Positions 7,227 to 14,729 of a DNA stretch of 18,745 bases are shown here, in pieces. Origin of the DNA: Synechococcaceae cyanobacterium (GTDB lineage Bacteria; Cyanobacteriota; Cyanobacteriia; PCC-6307; Cyanobiaceae); NCBI GenBank assembly GCA_947460085.1, contig CANHGA010000008.1, forward strand, positions 1-18,745. The letters are read 5' to 3'. The position numbers were made by a program, and so were the translations under genes. The notes beneath the pieces were generated by a model that had not been told where the DNA came from, searched no databases, and saw only the letters and a program-made list of their open reading frames with translations. Each line of letters starts with the position of its first letter. The first letter of the stretch is position 1.

Positions 7227-7240
7227 AGTACGTCAGTACT
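7227..7240 (+). promoter_or_regulatory. LexA (SOS) box of recA
   Basis: AGTACGTCAGTACT matches every position of the cyanobacterial LexA consensus RGTAC-N3-DGTWCB. It begins eight bases after the HAD stop codon and 148 bases before the recA ATG, inside the only space available for a recA promoter. It predicts LexA repression of recA. Confidence 0.85.
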
Positions 7241-7291
7241 ATGCGCAATTGATACGCCGGCCTCCGTCGGTGGCACTTGCTTCTTAGAGGT

Positions 7292-7322
7292 CGCAGGATG
7301 GCGCTCTGGGGTTGATCCTGCG
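7292..7322 (+). promoter_or_regulatory. hairpin in the recA leader
   Basis: CGCAGGAT (7292-7299) and ATCCTGCG (7315-7322) are perfect inverted repeats around a 15-base loop, 52 bases upstream of the recA start. No T-tract follows, so it is not a terminator. It overlaps a possible five-codon leader frame at 7298-7315. Confidence 0.45.
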
Positions 7323-7374
7323 GAGTCCTGCCTGTCCATTCCAGCGGCCCATCCCATCGCTTCTGATTGCTGTT

Positions 7375-8571
7375 ATGCCCGTCGATTCCAAGGCCGCTTC
7401 TGCTTCCAGTTCCCCTTCCAGCACGGCTGCTTCAAGTGCGGCTGACGCCCGGGCGGCTGCCGAGCGCGACAAGGCCCTCGGACTTGTGCTCAACCACATC
7501 GAGCGCAATTTCGGTAAGGGTTCGATCATGCGGCTGGGCGATGCCTCCCGCATGCGGGTGGAGACGTTCCCCACCGGAGCGCTCACCCTCGACCTCGCCT
7601 TGGGTGGCGGCTATCCCAAGGGCCGGGTTGTCGAGGTTTATGGCCCGGAGAGTTCGGGTAAGACCACGCTGACCCTGCATGCCATCGCTGAGGTTCAGAA
7701 GCGTGGAGGGGTGGCTGCCTTCGTGGATGCGGAGCACGCCCTCGATCCCGTCTATGCCGCCTCCGTTGGGGTGGACATCGAAAATCTGCTGGTTTCCCAG
7801 CCGGATACCGGCGAGATGGCCCTCGAGATCGTCGACCAGCTGGTGCGATCCGCCGCGGTGGACATTGTGGTTGTGGACTCGGTTGCAGCCCTCACCCCCC
7901 GGGCTGAAATTGAAGGCGAAATGGGTGATCTTGCGGTGGGCAGCCAGGCCCGCCTGATGAGCCAGGCCATGCGCAAAATCACAGGCAATATCGGCAAGTC
8001 CGGTTGCACGGTGATCTTCCTGAACCAGTTGCGTCAGAAAATTGGCGTCACCTACGGCAACCCTGAAACCACCACCGGGGGTAACGCCCTCAAGTTCTAT
8101 GCCTCGGTGCGGCTCGACATCCGTCGCATCCAAACCCTGAAGCGCGGTACCGAGGAATACGGCATTCGGGCCAAGGTGAAGGTGGCCAAAAACAAGGTGG
8201 CCCCGCCGTTCCGGATTGCGGAGTTCGACATTCTGTTTGGCCGCGGCATCAGCACCATCGGCTGTTTGCTCGACCTCGCTGAGGAGACCGGTGTGGTGAC
8301 CCGCAAGGGAGCGTGGTACAGCTACGACGGCGACAACATTGGCCAGGGCCGTGACAACACGATCACCTGGCTTGAGCAGCACCCAACCCAAGCGGAGGTG
8401 ATTGAGCGATTGACGCGCCAGAAGTTGACCGAGGGATCTGAGGTGACGGCCAATTCCATGAAGCCCCTGGCGGCGGCGGCAAAAGCGGCGGCCGCTGCAT
8501 CCAGCGCGGAGCTTGCGGCGGCTGAATCGCCGGCGGTTGGCTCGGAAAGTCCGGCGTCGGTGAAGGCGTGA
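7375..8571 (+). CDS. recA: recombinase RecA
   Basis: RecA forms ATP-dependent filaments on single-stranded DNA, drives homologous recombination and stimulates LexA self-cleavage where that operates. The 398-residue product has Walker A GPESSGKT at 90-97, the Walker B strand IVVVDSVAAL, the DNA-binding loop 1 region (PRAEIEGEMGD), and FLNQLRQKIGVTYGNPETTTGG covering loop 2. It is longer than the 352 residues of E. coli RecA because of a Ser/Ala-rich amino-terminal extension of about 30 residues and an Ala-rich tail from about residue 360. The ATG at 7375 gives the whole extension; no Shine-Dalgarno is visible. It has its own LexA box upstream and a rho-independent terminator eight bases after the stop. 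Confidence 0.98.
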   Translation: MPVDSKAASASSSPSSTAASSAADARAAAERDKALGLVLNHIERNFGKGSIMRLGDASRMRVETFPTGALTLDLALGGGYPKGRVVEVYGPESSGKTTLTLHAIAEVQKRGGVAAFVDAEHALDPVYAASVGVDIENLLVSQPDTGEMALEIVDQLVRSAAVDIVVVDSVAALTPRAEIEGEMGDLAVGSQARLMSQAMRKITGNIGKSGCTVIFLNQLRQKIGVTYGNPETTTGGNALKFYASVRLDIRRIQTLKRGTEEYGIRAKVKVAKNKVAPPFRIAEFDILFGRGISTIGCLLDLAEETGVVTRKGAWYSYDGDNIGQGRDNTITWLEQHPTQAEVIERLTRQKLTEGSEVTANSMKPLAAAAKAAAAASSAELAAAESPAVGSESPASVKA

Positions 8572-8578
8572 AGGGATG

Positions 8579-8602
8579 GGGCGCCGGTAACGGCGCCCTT
8601 TT
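8579..8602 (+). terminator. rho-independent terminator of recA
   Basis: GGGCGCCG-GTAA-CGGCGCCC is a perfect 8-bp GC-rich stem with a four-base loop, followed by TTTT. It begins eight bases after the recA stop and its last T is also the final base of the opposing DUF1815 gene. On the minus strand no T-tract follows the stem, so it serves recA mainly. Confidence 0.9.
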
Positions 8603-8940
8603 CATGCTTCGGCGCGTTGGCGGTTACGTGCTGGGGGACTTTGCAGGACCTGGGCCACCCGTTGCAGCTCCTGGATGGCTTCGGCTCCCTCCAGTTTCAC
8701 GAGTTCGTGGCCATTGCGGGATTCCACCCAGCTGATGCCGAAATCGGACACCAGAAAGCGAACCATGTGGTTGTCGCCCAGGTTGGCCACAAAGGAAGCC
8801 CCTTGGCCATCGCGGCCATCACCGCAGATGTAGCAAGTGGCAGCCACATTGCTGGTTTGCAGGCTTTTGGCGAGGGCCTGGAGGCTCATCACCAGATCGT
8901 GAACGACCGATCTGTACTGCTCCGCCAATCGGGGAAACAT
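8602..8940 (-). CDS. DUF1815 family protein
   Basis: A 112-residue soluble protein of a family found in cyanobacteria with no assigned function. The amino terminus (MFPRLAEQYRSVVHDLVMSLQALA), the short CYIC pair near residue 36, the core MVRFLVSDFGISWVE and the motif KLEGAEAIQEL match DUF1815 as I know it. The C-terminal 15 residues are basic and probably disordered. The ATG at 8938-8940 gives the family start. It converges on recA, with its stop overlapping the end of the recA terminator. It lies downstream of DUF2839 on the same strand, but a 121-base gap leaves room for its own promoter. Confidence 0.88.
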   Translation of the reverse strand: MFPRLAEQYRSVVHDLVMSLQALAKSLQTSNVAATCYICGDGRDGQGASFVANLGDNHMVRFLVSDFGISWVESRNGHELVKLEGAEAIQELQRVAQVLQSPPARNRQRAEA

Positions 8941-9061
8941 GGGCGAATCTCACATTCCGCTCAATCTTAGGGTTTTCTTCAGATTTGGGGCGGTAGCCGT
9001 TGTGGCAAATGAGCCAAGTGAATCAGCGACCCGTTTTGGAGATCAGCACCAGCGATCTGGA

Positions 9062-9301
9062 TTAGCCATCTGAGAGGGCCCACCAGCCGGCGGCGGGGCC
9101 AACGAAGCGCACGGTGATCCAAAACACCACCAGGGCCCCAATGCCGATCCAGGCGCCCTTGGTGCTGACCTGGACGAATTGATCGGCCTGGTTGCGGGTC
9201 AGGGGGAACCAGGCCACCAGCCGTGGGGAGGTGTCCACCTTGTCTTTTTTGACGCGTTTGGGCGGCAGCCCCTGGATGGTGCGGCGTTTGGCTTCCCCCA
9301 T
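9062..9301 (-). CDS. DUF2839 family small membrane protein
   Basis: A 79-residue cyanobacterial protein of unknown function. It starts MGEAKRRTIQGLPPK, the conserved basic amino terminus of DUF2839, then has SPRLVAWFPLTRNQA and one predicted transmembrane helix at about residues 48-68 (KGAWIGIGALVVFWITVRF), ending PAAGWWALSDG. Length is normal for the family. The ATG at 9299-9301 lies 26 bases after the stop of the helicase-like gene, so the two may be co-transcribed. The positive amino terminus suggests that end stays in the cytoplasm. Confidence 0.88.
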   Translation of the reverse strand: MGEAKRRTIQGLPPKRVKKDKVDTSPRLVAWFPLTRNQADQFVQVSTKGAWIGIGALVVFWITVRFVGPAAGWWALSDG

Positions 9302-9327
9302 GGGTCAATGCTTTGGAGTTGCCAAGG

Positions 9328-10761
9328 CTAATGAGGCAAAAGCCGGCTTAAGGCCACCCAGGGTTCAAGGGCGCCCAAAACGTTTTGCCCCCAGCTGCGG
9401 CCCCTGAGCCGGCCATCCAGGATGGCGAGGCGACCGCCACTGCGCCTGAGCCCCGATACCCCCAGTTGCAGTTGGCTGAGGCCGTCAGGGAGGAGCTGCT
9501 CGCGAAACCAATCGCGGCCTTGCTCGCGCAGAAGCTTCACCTGGGCAGCTGTGAGCGGATCTTCCAGGCTCGCGAGCGGTAGTAAGCCCACAATCACCTG
9601 CGCTGGCAATGGCAAGCGCTCTTGGTTGGCAAGCCACCAACTCCAACTGGCGCAGATCACGCCGTTGCTTTCGGGGGCTGTGCTCTGGTGCACGACCCGG
9701 CTGCCAAATTCGGCGGCCAGGGCACTAGTGAGATCCAGGCGCAGGGCGTCATCGCTGAGTACCACTACGCTTAATCCCGCTTGGCCGAGAACCAGCCGGC
9801 GGCTTTGCTCGAGCAAGTGCTCCCCGTAATGGGGGCTGTTGGGCAGGGGTTGGCGCAGCGGAGCGAAGAGGGGCAGGGGGTCTGCCAAGGGCGGATCGCC
9901 CAGCGCAACGGTGACCGTTGGGGTGAGATCCAGGGCGGTGCGCTCGCCCATCTGGCCGATCAGCACGCAACCCCGGCCATCGAGAAGACCAGACAGGACC
10001 CTGCTGGGTTCGAGGGGTTGGCGGTGCAGTCGCCATTGCAAGAGCTGGGGATTGACCCGGGCCCAGCTGGTCCAGGCGGAGCCAGTGGCAGCGAGCCAGG
10101 CGGGCCAGGGTTCGGGCAGGGGGCCTAGCACCTGGAGCAGGTGCCGCAAGGGCGCCTCATCTTCTGGGGCCAGGGCAACCTGCTGTTTGGGATTGCGGGG
10201 GTGGGCCAGGAGCTGCCGGCTGAGCCGTTCATGCAGGCTGAGCAGGCTGGCTTCTGCGCTGGGTTGGGCGCGCCGGAGTTGGTCCCAGTGCTCTGGGGTG
10301 ATCACCACCTCGAGGGCTTCCCGCAAGCAGCCATCCAGGTTCTCGGCCTCGGGGATCACCAGCTGCCGCTCTCCCAGCTGATTGGATCGCCAGGCCTCTA
10401 CCAGTTGGCGATGGCTGAGCACCCAGACCCTGGCTTGCTGGGGGGCCTGGGTCCCCTCGAAGCAGGGCAAGGCCAGGCTTGGATCGGCCGCCGCGAGCCT
10501 GGGCAATTCAATCTGCTGCAGCCGTTGCCGCGCCGATTCACTCACCACCAGGGCCAGGGGCTCCTCCCCAAGGGCCAAGGGCACCAGCAGGCTGATCCAC
10601 CAATTGGGCTCCGTGCCTGGAGCCAGGCGCACCACGGTGTGATCCCTGCGCCTCAGGCTGCGGGCAACGAGCCGGCTCAGGCTGAGATGGTGGGGCCAGT
10701 GCCCGCCTCCCTCACGCTGGAGTAGCGCCTTGAGCTGCTGATGGGCGCGGGCTTCCAGCAT
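9328..10761 (-). CDS. degenerate DinG/XPD-like helicase protein
   Basis: The 477-residue product resembles cyanobacterial proteins related to the C-terminal half of DinG/XPD superfamily 2 helicases. The best evidence is the end: REQGRDWFREQLLP, followed by a motif VI-like segment QLQLGVSGLRRSGGRLAILDGR (about 430-452), which parallels the DinG arrangement before its final strand. However, I see no Walker A lysine loop near the amino terminus, only HLSLSRLVARSLRR followed by RLAPGTEP, and the place expected for a DEAH box reads PEAENLDG. The arginine-finger region is also altered. It is therefore unlikely to be a normal ATP-driven helicase. It is divergent from tyrA across 60 bases and upstream of DUF2839. 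Function unknown. Confidence 0.65.
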   Translation of the reverse strand: MLEARAHQQLKALLQREGGGHWPHHLSLSRLVARSLRRRDHTVVRLAPGTEPNWWISLLVPLALGEEPLALVVSESARQRLQQIELPRLAAADPSLALPCFEGTQAPQQARVWVLSHRQLVEAWRSNQLGERQLVIPEAENLDGCLREALEVVITPEHWDQLRRAQPSAEASLLSLHERLSRQLLAHPRNPKQQVALAPEDEAPLRHLLQVLGPLPEPWPAWLAATGSAWTSWARVNPQLLQWRLHRQPLEPSRVLSGLLDGRGCVLIGQMGERTALDLTPTVTVALGDPPLADPLPLFAPLRQPLPNSPHYGEHLLEQSRRLVLGQAGLSVVVLSDDALRLDLTSALAAEFGSRVVHQSTAPESNGVICASWSWWLANQERLPLPAQVIVGLLPLASLEDPLTAAQVKLLREQGRDWFREQLLPDGLSQLQLGVSGLRRSGGRLAILDGRLRGRSWGQNVLGALEPWVALSRLLPH

Positions 10762-10821
10762 CCGCGAGCTGCCGATGGGCCCTTAAGCGTAGGAAGCTGG
10801 CGTGTAGGGACTGCAGCTGGG

Positions 10822-11721
10822 ATGACAGACGCCGGAAACGCATGGGTTCAATCCGGAGAGCCCCTTTGGCAGGCGAAGCCCGTGGGGATTGTGGGCATGG
10901 GCCTGATTGGGGGTTCCTTGGGCCTCGATTTGATGGCGCAAGGCGCCCGGGTGCGGGCCCTGGTCCATCGCCCCGCCACCGCCGAGAGGGCGCGTCAACG
11001 CCAGTTGGCAACGGATGTGAGCACCGATCCGGGGGTGCTCGAGGGTTGTGGTTTGGTGGTGTTGGCCCTGCCGTTGGATCGTTTGCTGGATCCTGCTCAG
11101 GAGCTCATGGCGGCCCTGCCCCCCGAGGCGGTGATTACCGATGTGGGTTCGGTGAAGGCACCGGTGCTCGAGCGTTGGCACAGCCGGGTACCCCGCTTTG
11201 TGGCCAGCCATCCCATGGCCGGTACGGCCGAGGCGGGCGTGGAGGCGGGCGTGGCCGGCCTGTTTGCGGGCAGGCCCTGGGTGGCCACCCCGACGGCCAC
11301 CACGGATCCAGACGCCTTGGCCGAGGTGCGGCGCTTGGCCGAGGCGGTAGGTGCCCACTGGCTCACCTGTGACTCCAGGTCCCACGACCAGGCCGTGGCG
11401 CTGATTTCCCATCTGCCCGTTTTGGTGGGAGCGGCCTTGCTGCAGGCTGCCCATGGGGAAGCCGCCGATGCGGGGGGTGCCCTACCGGCCTTGGTGCGGG
11501 CCCTGGCTTCCACTGGCTTTGCCGACACCACCAGGGTGGGCGGCGGCAATCCCGAGTTGGGCAGCCTGATGGCCCGCACCAACCGGGCGGCGTTGTTGAC
11601 GGCCCTCGCCACCTATCGGATCAGCCTCGAAGAGCTCGAAGCCCAGCTCCAGGCCGGCCAGTGGGACGCCCTGCAGGGGGCCCTGGAGGAGGCCCATCAG
11701 TTGCGCCCAGAATTTCTTTAG
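10822..11721 (+). CDS. tyrA: prephenate/arogenate dehydrogenase
   Basis: TyrA oxidatively decarboxylates prephenate or, in most cyanobacteria studied, arogenate in tyrosine synthesis, using NADP. The 299-residue product has the nucleotide-binding loop VGIVGMGLIGGSLG (G25-x-G27-x2-G30), ITDVGSVK at 105-112, SHPMAGT with the likely catalytic H130, and ISHLPVLVGAAL at 195-206. There is no chorismate mutase or ACT domain, so it is the monofunctional form. The ATG at 10822 follows a weak AGCTGGG. The start lies 60 bases from the divergent helicase-like gene. The stop is two bases from that of convergent crtD, leaving no room for a separate terminator. Substrate choice cannot be read from sequence. 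Confidence 0.93.
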   Translation: MTDAGNAWVQSGEPLWQAKPVGIVGMGLIGGSLGLDLMAQGARVRALVHRPATAERARQRQLATDVSTDPGVLEGCGLVVLALPLDRLLDPAQELMAALPPEAVITDVGSVKAPVLERWHSRVPRFVASHPMAGTAEAGVEAGVAGLFAGRPWVATPTATTDPDALAEVRRLAEAVGAHWLTCDSRSHDQAVALISHLPVLVGAALLQAAHGEAADAGGALPALVRALASTGFADTTRVGGGNPELGSLMARTNRAALLTALATYRISLEELEAQLQAGQWDALQGALEEAHQLRPEFL

Positions 11722-11723
11722 CC

Positions 11724-13277
11724 CTATCTCTGGCCCTTCGGCCCCTTCCCTGGGGCGATGGTGAGCTTGCGGCCCCGGCTGGCCAGCAGTTGGCGGGCGG
11801 CCATCAGGGCGGAAAGACTCACGCCGGCGGTGCCCTCGCCCGGATAAATCGCATCGCCGCAGAGCCAGAGCCCCTCTAGCGGCGTGCGGCTCGCCAGGCC
11901 AAAGGGTCCGAAGCGGCTGGGGTGTTGGCCCAGCCCTCCCACATAGCCCCAGGGCCTGCCAGTCCAGCCGGCAAAGCCCCGGGGGGTGGCCAGTTCCTGG
12001 TGGCACCAGGCCGCTTCGGGGATGCCCAGCAGCTCTTGCAGACCCCGTTGGATGTCCCGCTGGGCCGCAATCTTTCGGGCCGTATAGGTGGCGTCATCGA
12101 GGCCAAACCAGGGCTTGGCGGTGGTGAACACGCTGGCGATCACGGTGGCCTGGCCTGCCGGTGCCCGGCCATCTCCCTCCTGGCTGATGGAGACAAACAG
12201 CGAACCGGGCCGATCCCAATCCCGTTGGAGATGGCTGGCACAGTCCCCTGGCAGGGCCGTGCGATCAACGGCTCCATAGAAGACCAGGGCCCCGGAGGGT
12301 TCATGCAGCCCATCCAGCCGTTGGCGATAGGCCTGGGGCAAGCTTTCACCCAGCAAGGCGGGCATCGCCTGGGGAGGTACCGCCAGCACCAGATCACGGC
12401 AGCTGAGGGCAAAGGGCTCGCCCTGGGCGGCTTGCGGGTTGGCCGTGCCCTGGACCCTCCAGCGGCAACCCGTGGCTTGCGGCTCAATGGGGGTAATGCG
12501 ATCCACCCGGTGGCGCAGCCGCAGCTCGCCCTGGGCTTGGGCCAGGGCGAGCTCGAGCTGGTGGCAGAGCACCTGCATCGAACCCTGGAGGTGGAACAGC
12601 CCAAGCGGGGCCTGGGCCATGGCCAGCACCGTGGCGCCGTAGAGGGCTGCCGTGCGGTCGGCGGGTTCTTGGGAATACAGCTTGAGCTGCAAATCCAGAA
12701 AACGCCGCAGCCGCAGATCCCCAGCGCAGCCGCAGAGGTGCAGCAGGGTGGCGATGGTGGCCCCGGTGAACAGGCCGCTGGCGATGGTGCCCAGGCCCAG
12801 GGCCCCCAGCAGTTGGCCGAGATCCCAAGCGGAGCGCGGCGGCAGGATGGGATCCTTGGCGGCAAAGGCCCAATTGGCTTGGTGAAGGGCGCTGCAGAGC
12901 TGCCAAAACCGCTCACTGCCGGGGAATTGCTGGCTGCGTTCGACTTGCCAGCGGTGGGGATCCCGCCAGAGGGAAATCGCTGGGAGGCCATCGCCCAGAT
13001 CCACCACGCAGCCTGGGTCTAGGGCGCTGGCAGGGGGTGCGCTGACCCCGAGATGGGCAAACAGCCGGCTGTGGATGCCGCCGGCCTCCAGCCCCGCCAC
13101 CTGGGTGGCCCCCACATCAAAGGTGTAAGGACCCCGCCGAAAGGTGCCAGCACAGCCACCGGTTTGGCGATGGGCTTCCAGCAGCTCCACCGTGAGCCCT
13201 TCTTTGGCAAGCAAAGCAGCAGCGGTGAGGCCAGCGACGCCAGCCCCAACGACCACCACATCCACGCTTCGATCCAT
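11724..13277 (-). CDS. crtD: carotenoid C-3',4'-desaturase family FAD enzyme
   Basis: A 517-residue flavin-dependent amine-oxidase-like enzyme of the CrtI/CrtH/CrtD group. The FAD-binding fold opens the protein (VVVVGAGVAGLTAAALLAKEG, G11-x-G13-x2-G16, then LEAHRQTGGCAGTF). The C-terminal FAD-contacting segment reads CGDAIYPGEGTAGVSLSALMAARQL. PGEGTAGVS is the version I associate with cyanobacterial CrtD, whereas the carotene isomerase CrtH has a PGQGLNAV form. CrtD desaturates the 3',4' bond on the way to myxol-type carotenoids. The ATG at 13275-13277 is six bases from the possible start of the divergent fructosamine-kinase gene. A CrtH-like isomerase is the main alternative. Confidence 0.75.
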   Translation of the reverse strand: MDRSVDVVVVGAGVAGLTAAALLAKEGLTVELLEAHRQTGGCAGTFRRGPYTFDVGATQVAGLEAGGIHSRLFAHLGVSAPPASALDPGCVVDLGDGLPAISLWRDPHRWQVERSQQFPGSERFWQLCSALHQANWAFAAKDPILPPRSAWDLGQLLGALGLGTIASGLFTGATIATLLHLCGCAGDLRLRRFLDLQLKLYSQEPADRTAALYGATVLAMAQAPLGLFHLQGSMQVLCHQLELALAQAQGELRLRHRVDRITPIEPQATGCRWRVQGTANPQAAQGEPFALSCRDLVLAVPPQAMPALLGESLPQAYRQRLDGLHEPSGALVFYGAVDRTALPGDCASHLQRDWDRPGSLFVSISQEGDGRAPAGQATVIASVFTTAKPWFGLDDATYTARKIAAQRDIQRGLQELLGIPEAAWCHQELATPRGFAGWTGRPWGYVGGLGQHPSRFGPFGLASRTPLEGLWLCGDAIYPGEGTAGVSLSALMAARQLLASRGRKLTIAPGKGPKGQR

Positions 13278-13283
13278 GGGGCC

Positions 13284-14243
13284 ATGCTGGCAGCCCCCTC
13301 TGCCTGGGTGATGGGCCTGCCTCCCGCCAACCTGCTAGTCCCATGGCTGCAGCAGCAGCTGGGGGACGACGGCCCGCTGGAGCTGGTGGCCCAGCGCCCT
13401 GTGGGTGGCGGCTGCAGTCACAGGGCCTGGCAGCTTGAGCTGGCCGATGGTCGGCAATGGTTTCTCAAGAGCAATGGGGCAGAGGCCCTGCCCTTGCTTT
13501 TGGCTGAGGCTGAGGGGCTCAGGGCTTTAGCCCGTTGGGCCCGGCTGCCGTTGCTGGTGCCAGAACCACTGGGGGTGGGGGTGCTGGCGGGGCAGGCGCT
13601 ACTGCTGCTGCCGTGGCTGGCCTTTAGCGGTGCCAGCGGTTCCAGGGGGAGTGGGGCCAGCGGGGACGGCTGGTTTGGCGTTGGAGGGGGCTTGGCTGCG
13701 TTGCACCGGGCCAGTGCCCAGGCGGGGGCATCGGAGGGCCGCTTTGGTTGGAGCCGCGACAACGTCATCGGCTCCAACCCCCAGATCAATGGCTGGGAAA
13801 AGAACTGGCCGCGCTTTTTTGTGGACTGCCGCCTGGGGCCCCAGCTCCGTTGGGCGGCCCAGCAGGGGCAGCCGTTGCGTGGGGTCAAACAGCTCTTGGA
13901 GCTGGTGCCCCATTGGCTTGGTGGTCACCAGGTTCAGCCTGCCCTGGTCCACGGCGATCTATGGAGTGGCAACGCGGCCCTGCTCGCCAGGGGTGGGGGC
14001 GCGCTGTTTGATCCCGCTGTGTATTGGGGGGATCGGGAAGTGGATTTGGCCATGGCCCAGCTGTTTGGGGGGTTCCCCCAGGCCTTTTTTGCCGGCTACG
14101 CATCCAGTTGGCCGCTCGAGCCTGGTTCCCAGGAGCGGGTGGCCATCTACAACCTCTATCACCTGATCAACCACGCCAACCTGTTTGGTGGCTCCTATGG
14201 AGCCCAAGCCCAAAACTCAATAGACAGCCTGCTGTCTCGATGA
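13284..14243 (+). CDS. fructosamine kinase family protein
   Basis: Related to FN3K and E. coli YniA, kinases that phosphorylate sugar-amine adducts on glycated amines and proteins so that they fall apart. The 319-residue product has an ATP-site lysine in WFLKSN (K62), the catalytic loop HGDLWSGN at 223-230 with the proposed base D225, the metal-binding segment FDPAVYWGDREVDLAM at 242-257, and the tail LYHLINHANLFGG. A Gly/Ser-rich insertion (about 115-130) separates the lobes. The start is ATG 13284 or ATG 13311 (MGLPPANLL); the second fits the family length slightly better and would leave 33 bases to crtD. Substrate is inferred from the family only. Confidence 0.9.
   Translation: MLAAPSAWVMGLPPANLLVPWLQQQLGDDGPLELVAQRPVGGGCSHRAWQLELADGRQWFLKSNGAEALPLLLAEAEGLRALARWARLPLLVPEPLGVGVLAGQALLLLPWLAFSGASGSRGSGASGDGWFGVGGGLAALHRASAQAGASEGRFGWSRDNVIGSNPQINGWEKNWPRFFVDCRLGPQLRWAAQQGQPLRGVKQLLELVPHWLGGHQVQPALVHGDLWSGNAALLARGGGALFDPAVYWGDREVDLAMAQLFGGFPQAFFAGYASSWPLEPGSQERVAIYNLYHLINHANLFGGSYGAQAQNSIDSLLSR
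14222..14237 (+). other. small hairpin at the 3' end of the fructosamine kinase gene
   Basis: AGACAG-CCTG-CTGTCT is a perfect 6-bp stem within the last coding bases. No T-tract follows. It could slow polymerase or protect the 3' end, but may be chance. Confidence 0.3.
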
Positions 14244-14244
14244 C

Positions 14245-14314
14245 CCTGGGTTGGGGTTTGGCCTGATCTTGATTTGACTGGACTTGATTTGGACGGGGTC
14301 TTACTTAACCCAGG
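14245..14314. repeat. inverted and direct repeats between convergent genes
   Basis: CCTGGGTT (14245-14252) is the exact inverse of AACCCAGG (14307-14314), bracketing the whole gap between the fructosamine kinase and CAAD genes and running into the CAAD stop. Inside lie two copies of CTTGATTTG at 14268-14276 and 14283-14291, 15 bases apart. The outer arms could form a long-loop bidirectional termination structure, but there is no T-tract on either strand. Confidence 0.4.
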
Positions 14315-14682
14315 TATTCCTTGCGTAGGTTCTGGAGGTTTTCCACCACCGCATTGCGCTTGTCGCTGGTGGTGAGGTTGTTCCAGCTCCACTGACCCAC
14401 CACGACCAAGCCGAGCAGCTCAAGCAAGCCAGGCAGGATCGGCATGAGATTGATGGTGTCGAGAACCCCTTTGATCAGGATCTGAACCACGCAGACCGCC
14501 ACGATGATGCCAGTGGCTTTGCCAAGCTTGCCCATCTGGTCCCAGTCGACCTGGTCGAGGGCGGTATTCACCTTGCCGAGCACATCGCTGTAGCGCTCGG
14601 CAAAGTTTGCAGCGGCGTCGCTGGAGGGATCAACAGCGGCCTCGGTGCCCTGCTCCTGCACGTCGGAAGGGGTGTCGCTCAT
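14305..14682 (-). CDS. CAAD/CURT1 domain membrane protein
   Basis: A 125-residue protein of the CAAD family, the membrane domain also found appended to some cyanobacterial aminoacyl-tRNA synthetases and related to the CURT1 proteins that bend thylakoid membranes. It has an acidic, disordered amino terminus (1-25), an amphipathic helix (about 26-50), two predicted transmembrane helices (about 57-75 and 82-97) and a C-terminal amphipathic helix TTSDKRNAVVENLQNLRKEYLG. The start was placed at ATG 14680-14682 (MSDTPSDVQ), since the 12 extra residues available from ATG 14718 do not look conserved and would bring the start to 11 bases from the divergent gene. Thylakoid location is inferred from the family. 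Confidence 0.85.
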   Translation of the reverse strand: MSDTPSDVQEQGTEAAVDPSSDAAANFAERYSDVLGKVNTALDQVDWDQMGKLGKATGIIVAVCVVQILIKGVLDTINLMPILPGLLELLGLVVVGQWSWNNLTTSDKRNAVVENLQNLRKEYLG

Positions 14683-14729
14683 GGACCGCAGTTGGGCACT
14701 GAAATGGGATTGATTCATAAAGTATCGGT

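Noticed and set aside
7432..8391. Open frame of 319 codons opposite recA
   Set aside because: Antisense shadow of the highly conserved recA sequence.
8578..8604. recA terminator as a bidirectional terminator for DUF1815
   Set aside because: On the minus strand the stem is followed by CATCCC, not a T-tract, so termination in that direction is doubtful.
11922..13022. Open frame of 366 codons on the plus strand opposite crtD
   Set aside because: Antisense to a gene with an obvious FAD-binding fold; composition is Gly/Gln/Pro-rich with no recognisable domain.
13053..13283. Amino-terminal extension of the fructosamine kinase over crtD
   Set aside because: The extra 77 codons are antisense to the FAD-binding end of crtD, and the kinase family begins near 13284-13311.
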